The position numbers and the translations under genes were made by a program. Below are positions 1 to 6,106 of a stretch of 6,673 nucleotides of DNA, one piece after another. The notes under the pieces were generated by a model. That model saw nothing but the letters and a program-made list of their open reading frames with translations. It ran no database searches and was not told the DNA's origin. Origin of the DNA: Flavobacteriales bacterium (GTDB taxonomy: Bacteria; Bacteroidota; Bacteroidia; Flavobacteriales_D; SKUL01); assembly GCA_007129985.1 (NCBI GenBank), contig SKUL01000302.1, positions 1 through 6,673 of the forward strand. Reading direction: 5' to 3'. Numbering within the stretch: position 1 is the stretch's first letter; each line of letters starts with the position of its first letter.

Positions 1-1799
1 ACCACCTGTCGTGAAAGCTCTTCTTTGCGGGCTTCGTCGCCCTCTTTCATGATGTCGTTTACGATGGGGTGGTTGGCGTTCACCACGAGGTTGTACATCT
101 CGGGGAAAGCTCCCATCATTCCGGCGCCGCCCATCATTTGTTGTTCTTTCATGCGGCGCATAAACTCGCTTTGCGTTACCTGCACCGGCGCGTCTTTTTC
201 GCTCAGGTTCTGAAACACCACCATAAACTTTTCGGCGTTTACCACCTGCTCAAACACGGGCTTGAGCTTGTCTTTTTCTTCGTCGGTGAGCTTGGAAGGA
301 GCTTCGTCGTCCTTGCGAATCAACTGGTCAATGCTGTCAGAATCCACTCGGGTGAAAGACATATTGCTGTGTTTTTGCTCGAGTTTCGACACAAAATGCG
401 GGGTAAGCGGACTTTCCATCAGCATCACTTCGTAGCCGCGGTCGCGGGCTGCTTCAATGGCAGCGTACTGGTCGTCTTCGTTGGCAGCATACAGCACCAC
501 CAGCTTGTTGTCTTTGTCGGTTTGGGTGGCTTTCAGGTCGTTCTGAAGTTCCTCCAGGGTGCGGTACTTGCCCTCGGTGTTTTTGAACAACACAAACTTC
601 TCGGCGCGTTCGTAAAACTTGTCGTCGCTAAGCATTCCGTATTCAATAAACACCTTGATATCTTCGAACTTGGCGGCAAAATCTTCGCGGTCTTTGCGAA
701 ACATTTCGGCCAGTTTGTCGGCTACCTTTTTGGTGATGTGGTTGGAAATCTTCTTCACATTGGCATCGCTCTGCAGGTACGAGCGCGATACGTTCAGGGG
801 GATATCCGGTGAGTCAATCACACCGTGCAAAAGAGTGAGAAACTCCGGAACGATGTTCTCCACGTTATCGGTGATAAACACCTGATTGGAATAGAGATTG
901 ATTTTGTTTTTCTGCACCTCCACGTTGTTTTTCAAGCGCGGGAAGTAAAGAATCCCCGTGAGGTTGAAGGGGAAATCTACGTTCAGGTGAATGTGAAACA
1001 GCGGCTGGTCGAATGAAACAGGATAGAGCTCCCGATAAAATTTCTGGTAATCTTCATCGCTCAGGTCGGTGGGTTTGCTCGTCCATGCCGGCTGCGTGTT
1101 GTTGATTTGATTGGGAACCTCAACCGATTTGTACTTGGTTTTTCCTTCGTCGTCGGTACCGTCTTCTTCCTGCTCGGTGCGCGTTCCGAATATCACGGGC
1201 ACGGGCAAAAATTTGCAGTACTTGTTGAGGATTTCGCTGAGTCGGCCTTCGCTGAGAAATTCTTCCGAATCTTCGGCGATATGCAGCACCACGTCGGTTC
1301 CCTTGGTTTTTTTGGTGGAAGGCTCCATGGTGAAGTTAGGGCTTCCGTCGCAGGTCCACTTAACAGCCTCCGAGTTGGGCTTTTGCGAGCGGGTGATGAT
1401 TTCCACCTTGCTCGATACCATAAAGGCCGAGTAAAACCCGAGTCCGAAGTGGCCAATGATGCCTTCGCTCTTGTCTTTGTATTTGTTGACGAACTCTTCG
1501 GCGCCGCTGAAAGCAATCTGGTTGATGTACTTTTCAATTTCTTCGGCTGTCATCCCGATACCGTAATCGCGCACGGTAATGGTTTTGGCCTTTTCATCGA
1601 GCAGCACCTCCACTTTGAGCTTGTCGAGGTTGCCCTTCATCTCGCCGAGATTGCTCAGGGTTTTGAGTTTCTGAGAGGCATCTACGGCGTTGGATACCAG
1701 TTCGCGGAGAAAAATTTCATGGTCGGAGTAGAGGAATTTCTTGATGATGGGAAAGATGTTTTCCGTTTGAACATTGATGCTTCCTTTTACAGTTTCCAT
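1..1799 (-). CDS. htpG: Molecular chaperone HtpG (bacterial Hsp90), C-terminal end cut by window edge
   Basis: Cytosolic ATP-dependent homodimeric chaperone of the Hsp90 family that helps fold and remodel client proteins, especially under stress. The minus strand reads open from an ATG at 1799-1797 to the left edge: 599 codons with no stop, so only the last few tens of residues of a protein usually about 610-630 aa are missing. The N-terminal GHKL ATPase domain shows RELVSNAVDA (residues 32-41, with E33 and N37 as expected catalytic/Mg residues), RDYGIGM (77-83, D78 binding adenine) and GHFGLGFYS (116-124, the lid glycine motif). The middle domain has IDSPDIPLNVSRS (328-340) with R339, the conserved arginine that contacts the ATP gamma-phosphate. 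The visible C-terminal part contains a Met/Gly-rich stretch, QQMMGGAGMMGAF, familiar from Bacteroidota HtpG. The start is set by the conserved opening METVKGSINVQTENIF. It diverges from the toxin-antitoxin operon across a 187-bp gap that holds a half-site array which could control it. No clean TAnnTTTG box was seen in the htpG direction. Confidence 0.97.
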   Translation of the reverse strand, partial: METVKGSINVQTENIFPIIKKFLYSDHEIFLRELVSNAVDASQKLKTLSNLGEMKGNLDKLKVEVLLDEKAKTITVRDYGIGMTAEEIEKYINQIAFSGAEEFVNKYKDKSEGIIGHFGLGFYSAFMVSSKVEIITRSQKPNSEAVKWTCDGSPNFTMEPSTKKTKGTDVVLHIAEDSEEFLSEGRLSEILNKYCKFLPVPVIFGTRTEQEEDGTDDEGKTKYKSVEVPNQINNTQPAWTSKPTDLSDEDYQKFYRELYPVSFDQPLFHIHLNVDFPFNLTGILYFPRLKNNVEVQKNKINLYSNQVFITDNVENIVPEFLTLLHGVIDSPDIPLNVSRSYLQSDANVKKISNHITKKVADKLAEMFRKDREDFAAKFEDIKVFIEYGMLSDDKFYERAEKFVLFKNTEGKYRTLEELQNDLKATQTDKDNKLVVLYAANEDDQYAAIEAARDRGYEVMLMESPLTPHFVSKLEQKHSNMSFTRVDSDSIDQLIRKDDEAPSKLTDEEKDKLKPVFEQVVNAEKFMVVFQNLSEKDAPVQVTQSEFMRRMKEQQMMGGAGMMGAFPEMYNLVVNANHPIVNDIMKEGDEARKEELSRQV

Positions 1800-1837
1800 G
1801 GTGTATTGAATTTCGTTTGAATTTGCTCCGCTGCGAT

Positions 1838-1930
1838 TGTCAATTGTTGTTCCAAGGGGCAAAATGCTGACAAATTGGCTATGCGGAGTGGAGATTTGTC
1901 ACGTTGGAGCTTTTCACTGCGGGGATGACA
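1838..1930. promoter_or_regulatory. Regular array of four TGTCA/TGACA half-sites in the divergent htpG / toxin-antitoxin region
   Basis: Reading the plus strand, TGTCA occurs at 1838-1842, TGACA at 1868-1872, TGTCA at 1897-1901 and TGACA at 1926-1930. The starts are 30, 29 and 29 bases apart and the orientation alternates. By simple counting, a 187-bp region should hold fewer than one such pentamer on either strand, so four evenly spaced copies look non-random. The nearest is about 40 bases upstream of the htpG start. The spacing is close to three helical turns, which would suit a protein binding one face of the DNA. Regulatory function is inferred and I cannot name the regulator. Confidence 0.4.
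1868..1901. repeat. Perfect 8-bp inverted repeat (TGACAAAT / ATTTGTCA)
   Basis: TGACAAAT at 1868-1875 is matched exactly by its reverse complement ATTTGTCA at 1894-1901, with an 18-base spacer. It forms the central pair of the TGTCA/TGACA array, 69-102 bases upstream of the htpG start codon. The spacer is long for a terminator hairpin and no T-run follows on either strand, so an operator is more likely than a terminator. It does not match the CIRCE/HrcA element (TTAGCACTC-N9-GAGTGCTAA). Function is inferred only. Confidence 0.5.
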
Positions 1931-1939
1931 TTGCGCAAT
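1930..1939. promoter_or_regulatory. Perfect 10-bp palindrome, candidate antitoxin operator
   Basis: ATTGCGCAAT is its own reverse complement and covers the -33 TTG of the candidate operon promoter. Xre-type antitoxins of RES modules bind palindromic operators to repress their own operon, so a palindrome at this position is a plausible binding site. An AT-rich perfect palindrome (ATAATATTAT, 1974-1983) lies 44 bp downstream, centre to centre, just before the antitoxin start codon. It could be a second site, but sequences of that composition arise easily by chance. Confidence 0.35.
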
Positions 1940-1961
1940 CAAGCAAAAAGCATTACCTTCG
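1931..1961 (+). promoter_or_regulatory. Candidate Bacteroidota-type promoter for the Xre-RES operon
   Basis: TTG at 1931-1933 is followed 20 bases later by TACCTTCG at 1954-1961, a 7-of-8 match to the phylum's TAnnTTTG -7 element at the usual spacing from a -33 TTG box. Transcription would begin near 1966-1968, giving a short leader of about 20 bases before the antitoxin ATG at 1987. The match was found by eye; no transcript data support it here. Confidence 0.5.
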
Positions 1962-1986
1962 TTCAAATGAGAAATAATATTATCGA

Positions 1987-2451
1987 ATGAAAAGTCATCC
2001 CGCAAAATCCCGAACAGAAAAGCGCTACAGCAGGCTTGCCAGAATACTGGGGAGCAGTGCGCGGAAAAGTAAAATTGACAACTCATTCGATTTTATCGCC
2101 ATTGCTCAGCGAGGGGTAAAAGCCGATGCCATTCACAACTTCCGAACGCACTTCAACATTCCGCGCGACAAGGCCGCGAGTTTTCTAAACGTATCGGAGC
2201 CTACCATTTACCGATGGGTTCGCGACAATCGCACGATGGACCGCAACCACGCCGTGCAATTGATGGAGCTGACAGACCTATTCCTTTTTGGGATTGATGC
2301 TTTTGGCAGTACGAAGTCTTTTTTCAGTTGGCTGGAACTTCCGAATCAGGCACTTGGCGGCATGATGCCCGAGGAGCTTCTGGAAATCCCCGGCGGAATT
2401 GCAAGGGTACGGGAGCTTATTGGCCGAATTGAATACGGAGTGTACAGCTAA
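1987..2451 (+). CDS. Xre/MbcA/ParS-type antitoxin of a RES-Xre toxin-antitoxin pair
   Basis: Predicted 154-aa antitoxin that neutralises the adjacent RES toxin and probably represses the operon. A helix-turn-helix covers about residues 46-79, with NVSEPTIYRWVRDN (68-81) as the recognition region. The C-terminal toxin-binding domain (DUF2384/MbcA-ParS-Xre type, about 95-154) contains LFGIDAFG (100-107), a WLELPNQALGGMMPEELL segment (115-132) and the tail GRIEYGVYS (146-154). That tail is the family hallmark; in characterised complexes it blocks the toxin's NAD-binding cleft. The first 30 residues are very basic (10 Lys/Arg), consistent with a DNA-contacting or flexible arm. The start is secure because an in-frame TAA at 1975-1977 lies just upstream and no earlier start is possible. 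The stop codon is separated from the toxin ATG by one base, so translation is probably coupled. Confidence 0.9.
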   Translation: MKSHPAKSRTEKRYSRLARILGSSARKSKIDNSFDFIAIAQRGVKADAIHNFRTHFNIPRDKAASFLNVSEPTIYRWVRDNRTMDRNHAVQLMELTDLFLFGIDAFGSTKSFFSWLELPNQALGGMMPEELLEIPGGIARVRELIGRIEYGVYS

Positions 2452-2452
2452 G

Positions 2453-2908
2453 ATGCGCGTTTACCGGATTGTACAAGCCCGTCATGCGGGAGACCTGAGC
2501 GGAATGGGCGCAGCGCAGTATCCCGGTCGTTGGAACAAAAAAGGAACACCTGTTCTTTATACCGGAACCACGATTGAAATCGCCCTTTTGGAGGTGGTGG
2601 TCAATCTGCCACCGATGCTGCATCCGTCGTTGGAACTCGTCGCCCTCAATATCCCCGACGACTCTATTGGTGCGCTGGAAACCAAAGACCTGCCCCAACA
2701 TTGGCACCGCTTTCCCGCGCCATCTGTATTGGCTGATTTGGGTCAACACTGGGTGGATGAAGGGAGATACCTTGCCTTGCAGGTGCCGAGCAGCGTTGTG
2801 CCAAGTGCGGTGAATATCGTGCTCAACTGTCGCCATTCGCGCTTTGCAGAAGTGAAAATGGAATCGCGCAAACCTTTTCCGCTGGATCCAAGGCTGCTCA
2901 AAACTTGA
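2453..2908 (+). CDS. RES-domain toxin, predicted NAD+-targeting enzyme
   Basis: A 151-aa single-domain protein, normal length for the RES family. Characterised members degrade or phosphorolyse NAD+ (MbcT-like) or ADP-ribosylate phosphoribosyl pyrophosphate synthetase (ParT-like); which reaction applies here cannot be told from sequence. The expected residues are present: Arg in GRWN (R26), Tyr in LYTG (Y36), Glu in ALLEVVV (E47) and Ser in LQVPSSVV (S113 or S114), followed by the N-rich segment from N121 to H128. The usual NPxHP-like stretch reads NCRHSRF, so the proline is a cysteine, but the Asn and His remain. I chose the ATG at 2453 because RES proteins typically begin with a VYRI-like strand. 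A TTG at 2399 in the same frame would add 18 residues inside the antitoxin gene and is not supported. GGAG at 2437-2440 is a weak ribosome site, so coupling to the antitoxin is likely. The active site looks intact, and a functional toxin is inferred. Confidence 0.92.
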   Translation: MRVYRIVQARHAGDLSGMGAAQYPGRWNKKGTPVLYTGTTIEIALLEVVVNLPPMLHPSLELVALNIPDDSIGALETKDLPQHWHRFPAPSVLADLGQHWVDEGRYLALQVPSSVVPSAVNIVLNCRHSRFAEVKMESRKPFPLDPRLLKT

Positions 2909-2936
2909 TAGTCCATCAGAAAATCAAGTAATATTG
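2905..2936 (+). promoter_or_regulatory. Weak promoter candidate in front of the GNAT gene
   Basis: TTG at 2905-2907 and TAATATTG at 2929-2936 (7 of 8 to TAnnTTTG) are 21 bases apart, matching Bacteroidota promoter geometry. The -7 box ends only four bases before the ATG at 2941, so a transcript from it would be essentially leaderless. The alternative is that the acetyltransferase is read through from the toxin-antitoxin operon across the 32-base gap. An AT-rich 7-of-8 match of this kind could be chance. Confidence 0.25.
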
Positions 2937-2940
2937 CAAC

Positions 2941-3417
2941 ATGGAACAAGCCCTGGTTCGAAAAGGAGAACCCCGTGATTTGCCGGCCACACTCGATTTG
3001 ATTCGCGAGTTGGCTGTGTATGAAAAAGCCCCCGACGCGGTAATAACCACCGTTGAAAGCATGGAGAAGGACGGCTTTGGGCCGGACAAGGTTTTTGATT
3101 TGTGGGTGTGCGAACTTGAGGGCGAAATTGTGGGCATTGCCCTCTGCTACGTGCGCTACAGTACCTGGAATGGGCGCTGCATGTACCTCGAAGATTTAGT
3201 AGTACGTGAGGCTCACCGCGGCAAGGGCTACGGTGCCTTGCTATTTGAAGAAGTGATGCGCGAAACCCGCAAAAAGGGCTACGCGCAAATGCAGTGGCAG
3301 GTGCTCGATTGGAACGAGCCTGCGCTCAATTTTTACCGGAAATACCGCGCAACGCTCGATGGTGAGTGGATCAACGGAATACTGACCCAAAAAGACATCG
3401 AAGGTGCAGGTTTTTAA
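2941..3417 (+). CDS. GNAT-family N-acetyltransferase, diamine/SSAT-like
   Basis: A 158-aa cytosolic acetyl-CoA-dependent N-acetyltransferase. It follows the spermidine/spermine N1-acetyltransferase (SAT1/SAT2) pattern along its whole length: LIRELAVYE (20-28), DGFG (44-47), YLEDLVV (82-88, E84 aligned with the catalytic glutamate), RGKGYG (93-98, the acetyl-CoA pyrophosphate-binding loop) and WNEPALNFYRKYRA (124-137, with Y132 as the probable general acid). Similar proteins acetylate polyamines, thialysine or other small amines, so the substrate is uncertain and I give no symbol. It begins 32 bases after the toxin stop, and its 3' end overlaps the aspartate kinase start by 14 bases, which suggests cotranscription and coupled translation with that gene. 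Nothing suggests it belongs functionally to the toxin-antitoxin module. It is intact, with no missing motif. Confidence 0.9.
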   Translation: MEQALVRKGEPRDLPATLDLIRELAVYEKAPDAVITTVESMEKDGFGPDKVFDLWVCELEGEIVGIALCYVRYSTWNGRCMYLEDLVVREAHRGKGYGALLFEEVMRETRKKGYAQMQWQVLDWNEPALNFYRKYRATLDGEWINGILTQKDIEGAGF

Positions 3418-4675
3418 GTTCGGTGGGGCATCGGTAAAAGACGCTGAGGCTGTGCGCAACGTGCTGCGCGTGTTGCAATCGCAAGCCACCGACTACCTGA
3501 TGATTGTGGTATCGGCCATGGGCAAAACCACCAATGCGCTCGAAAAGGTCTGGCATTTTCGCGAGGAGGGCAAAACCGAGGATGCCCTCGCGCAAATGGA
3601 ACACTCGGTGGAGTTTCACCAACAAGTGGCTTCGGAGCTTTTTCCGGCCAACGACCCCGTACACGAACGCTTAGGGTATATCTTGTCGGAGCTTCGTCAG
3701 CGCATCCTAACTCCGCCTGCTGAGAACCGGGACTTTTCCTACGACCAGATTGTATCAACCGGCGAACTTCTGAGCACCACCCTCGTGAGCGCATGGCTCA
3801 ACCTCCAGGGTTTTGGCAACACCTGGCTGGATGCCCGCAAACTGATTTGCACCGATTCGGTGTACCGCGAGGCGGGCGTGAACTGGGAGAGCAGCACACA
3901 GGCCATCAACCGCGCATGGACTCAGGTGCAACCCCATCCCAACGGAAAAGTAGCCCTTACGCAAGGCTTTATCGGGTGCGATGCGCACGGATACACCACA
4001 ACGCTGGGCCGCGAAGGCTCAGACTACACGGCTGCGATTCTGGCTTTTGCACTTCAGGCCGATAGCGTTACTATCTGGAAAGACGTACCGGGCATGCTCA
4101 ACGCAGACCCCAAGTTTTTTGAAAACACCCAACGACTTGCGCGCATTTCCTACAAAGAGGCCATTGAGCTGAGCTACTACGGAGCGTCCGTGATTCATCC
4201 CAAAACCATCAAGCCGCTTCAAAATGCCGATATTCCGCTGTATGTGCGTTCGTTTCTGGAACCTACTTCTCCCGGAACTGAAATCCAATCAGTCACCAAC
4301 GATGACACGCTGATTCCATCCTACATTTTCAAAGAAGACCAGGTGCTGATTTCCATCTCGCCGCGCGACTTCTCCTTTATCGTGGAAGAAAACCTCTCGC
4401 ACCTTTTTGGTTTGCTGGCCCGCGAACGCATTCGGGTAAACCTGATGCAAAATTCAGCCTTAAGTTTTTCGGTATGCGCCAACCGCGACCCGCACCGTAT
4501 TGAGCGACTGCTTTCGGCGCTGGAAAACGATTACATCGTGCGCTACAACGAGCCTGTAACGCTGATCACCATACGGCACTATACCGAGCCTGTGATTCGC
4601 GAGCTACTCACCGGCAAGGAAATACTGGTGGAGCAACGCAGCCGTAGTACAGCGCGTTACGTCGTCCGTAATTAA
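3404..4675 (+). CDS. lysC: Monofunctional aspartate kinase with C-terminal ACT domains
   Basis: Catalyses ATP-dependent phosphorylation of L-aspartate to 4-phospho-L-aspartate (EC 2.7.2.4), the first step toward lysine/diaminopimelate, threonine and methionine. The 423-aa product has the amino-acid-kinase fold with KFGGAS (5-10), STGE (118-121), LGREGSDYTA (201-210), WKDVPGMLNADPK (225-237) and YGASVIHPKTIKPL (259-272). ACT-type regulatory sequence begins near residue 312 (VLISISPRDFSF) and continues with a short second unit near 377-423 (VTLITIRHY). This suggests feedback control by a pathway amino acid, but the effector cannot be read from sequence. No homoserine dehydrogenase domain is fused. 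The start is GTG: the conserved VFKFGGAS begins two residues after it, and the next ATG lies beyond that motif. The gene overlaps the acetyltransferase end by 14 bases. The symbol lysC is by function; paralogues are possible elsewhere in the genome. Confidence 0.95.
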   Translation: MQVFKFGGASVKDAEAVRNVLRVLQSQATDYLMIVVSAMGKTTNALEKVWHFREEGKTEDALAQMEHSVEFHQQVASELFPANDPVHERLGYILSELRQRILTPPAENRDFSYDQIVSTGELLSTTLVSAWLNLQGFGNTWLDARKLICTDSVYREAGVNWESSTQAINRAWTQVQPHPNGKVALTQGFIGCDAHGYTTTLGREGSDYTAAILAFALQADSVTIWKDVPGMLNADPKFFENTQRLARISYKEAIELSYYGASVIHPKTIKPLQNADIPLYVRSFLEPTSPGTEIQSVTNDDTLIPSYIFKEDQVLISISPRDFSFIVEENLSHLFGLLARERIRVNLMQNSALSFSVCANRDPHRIERLLSALENDYIVRYNEPVTLITIRHYTEPVIRELLTGKEILVEQRSRSTARYVVRN

Positions 4676-4684
4676 ACGCGCTTT
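4651..4684 (+). terminator. Hairpin between convergent genes, possible weak terminator
   Basis: AGCGCGTT (4651-4658) and AACGCGCT (4675-4682) are exact reverse complements. An alternative nested fold pairs AGCGCG with CGCGCT and TTACG (4657-4661) with CGTAA (4667-4671) around a TCGTC loop, leaving a 5-base bulge. The hairpin spans the end of the aspartate kinase gene and the 7-base gap before the convergent hydrolase stop. Only a short T stretch follows on the plus strand and none on the minus strand, so intrinsic termination would be weak. It is the only candidate at this junction. Confidence 0.35.
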
Positions 4685-6086
4685 ATCGAAGGGTAATGAC
4701 CGTGCGGAAAGAGCTGTCGCCGTCCAGGGCAAGAATGTAGCTGCCGCGGGCGAGATGTCCGGTCTGAACCGTGATTCGATCTCCCTGAAGCTGGTCTTCC
4801 ATCACGGTTTGTCCACTCATGTTTACCAAGCGAAGCATGTAGGTTCCCGGATGGGTCAGTTCCACCTGCACCATGCTGGTGGCGGGATTCGGAAACACAT
4901 TCACATCTGTTTTGTATAGCTCCTCTACGGACACCCCTGAACAGGCTTCTTTCAGACTATCAAACCAAAACAGGATACCGAAAAGCGACGGTTGTGCACA
5001 GGCGTTGTGATCGAGTTCACCGCTATCCATAAGTTCTACGTCCTGCGCGCCATTGGCGATCATTACTGCATGGGTAAAAAGGCTGTTTTCGTGAAACACC
5101 TGCTGATCGGCGGTGCAGTAGTACAGGCGCATGGGGTGCTGAGGCGCCCAATCGTAGCGGTCGTTATCCTGCAGTGCCACGCGCAGCGGGTGCTCGGGGT
5201 CGTTAACAAAGGCATCCAACTCATCGGGTTGAATGATTTCGCTGGGTACATCGGGAATTTCTGCAGCAATTTCACCTCCGCTGAATTCACCGTTGAACAT
5301 GGGAGGCAGTATTTCGTCGTAGGGCGAAATAAGAAAATCAGAGGGCTCGTTAAAGAGGTTGCCGTAAACGTGCTGATAGCTGAAAATCACGTAAGGGGCA
5401 TACTCCGGCGAAGCATAAGGCTCGGGAGATGCCATCGGGGTGGCTTGTATATCGCTCAAGTCATAAGGCCCTGAAGCGGGGGCCGAAGCAGTGATGGTGA
5501 ACTCTTCGCTGAGGTTGGTTTCCATTTCATACACAGTGGCCATGGCGGCGTGACCTCCCTGCGAATATCCGGTGATAAAAAGCTGATCGTTGAGTGCAAT
5601 GTTCTCCGCTTCGCAGTACTCTCTGGCCGCGCGAATAAAGTCAATATTGGCGCTGGCCTCGGTATCTGCGTGTACGTATGGGTGCATTCCGGGAGAATCT
5701 CCCAGTCCAAGATAATCAGGCAACAAGCCCAGAAAACCGTAGGCACCCATAAAGCGACCCACCAATGCCTCGCCACTGTTGTAGCTGGGTACATCGGTTT
5801 TGAGGTACACCGTGCCGTGGTTGTATACCCCAATCGGCAAATCACATCCGGGTAAATCGGGAACAAACATGGCACCCGAAGCAATGGTTGGCTCGCCGTG
5901 AGCGTCCGTAGTGTTGTAAATAACTTTGTACATGCTCACACCGTTCTGGGCGCCAAATACGCCCTGCAGGGTGAGCTGGCTCGCTGTCCAGGAAAACATC
6001 AGTTCTGTGCTCACAAGGTGTTGTGCGGTAGCACAAAGAGAAATCATCATGCCGAAGGCAAGGAGGCTAAAGTTTTTTCGCATCAT
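4683..6086 (-). CDS. Exported alpha/beta-hydrolase (secretory-lipase-like) with T9SS C-terminal sorting domain
   Basis: A 467-aa predicted extracellular or cell-surface serine esterase/lipase-like enzyme. Residues 1 to about 22 form a signal peptide (RK, hydrophobic core, ATAQ end). The hydrolase domain has NHGT (89-92, oxyanion-hole region), GYSQGG (173-178, nucleophile S175), TAD (325-327, likely acid D327) and LDHNAC (358-363, likely base H360). The order and the segment PDYLGLGDSPGMHPYVHADT (123-142) resemble the secretory lipase (LIP)/prolyl-oligopeptidase-like group. From about 394 the protein carries a type IX secretion sorting domain: VNVFPNPATSMVQVEL, a GQTV turn (425-428), ARGSYIL (446-452), ending FRTVITLR. 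This targets it through the outer membrane, where it may be released or anchored. Substrate is unknown; ester or peptide bonds are both possible. Two adjacent ATGs begin the frame at 6086 and 6083. It lies 20 bases after the dehydrogenase gene on the same strand, so probably in one transcript. Confidence 0.9.
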   Translation of the reverse strand: MMRKNFSLLAFGMMISLCATAQHLVSTELMFSWTASQLTLQGVFGAQNGVSMYKVIYNTTDAHGEPTIASGAMFVPDLPGCDLPIGVYNHGTVYLKTDVPSYNSGEALVGRFMGAYGFLGLLPDYLGLGDSPGMHPYVHADTEASANIDFIRAAREYCEAENIALNDQLFITGYSQGGHAAMATVYEMETNLSEEFTITASAPASGPYDLSDIQATPMASPEPYASPEYAPYVIFSYQHVYGNLFNEPSDFLISPYDEILPPMFNGEFSGGEIAAEIPDVPSEIIQPDELDAFVNDPEHPLRVALQDNDRYDWAPQHPMRLYYCTADQQVFHENSLFTHAVMIANGAQDVELMDSGELDHNACAQPSLFGILFWFDSLKEACSGVSVEELYKTDVNVFPNPATSMVQVELTHPGTYMLRLVNMSGQTVMEDQLQGDRITVQTGHLARGSYILALDGDSSFRTVITLR

Positions 6087-6106
6087 TTGGATTTGGTTAA
6101 CAGGTT

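Noticed and set aside
69..812. A 247-codon open frame on the plus strand
   Set aside because: It is antisense to the htpG coding frame, its translation shows no recognisable domain, and the htpG motifs on the other strand fully explain the sequence.
1107..1820. A 237-codon open frame on the plus strand
   Set aside because: It lies opposite the N-terminal ATPase half of htpG. The residue pattern looks like the reverse complement of Hsp90 codons, not a protein family.
1868..1901. The inverted repeat as a CIRCE/HrcA site or an intrinsic terminator
   Set aside because: The sequence does not match CIRCE, the 18-base spacer is too long for a typical terminator loop, and no T-run follows on either strand.
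1800..1986. A -33/-7 promoter for htpG on the minus strand
   Set aside because: The best TAnnTTTG-like matches in this direction are only 6 of 8 and lack a well-placed TTG, so none is reported.
1787..2086. A 99-codon minus-strand frame covering the divergent intergenic region
   Set aside because: It overlaps the htpG start and the antitoxin start, has no recognisable domain, and would leave no room for the regulatory elements seen there.
2399..2452. Upstream TTG start extending the RES toxin by 18 residues
   Set aside because: The extension overlaps the antitoxin coding end, and RES proteins normally begin near the VYRI strand that follows the ATG at 2453.
2417..2836. A 139-codon minus-strand frame opposite the toxin
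   Set aside because: It is a shadow of the RES gene without family resemblance.
4992..5474. A 160-codon plus-strand frame opposite the secreted hydrolase
   Set aside because: It is antisense to a well-supported hydrolase domain with an intact catalytic triad, and its translation shows no motif.
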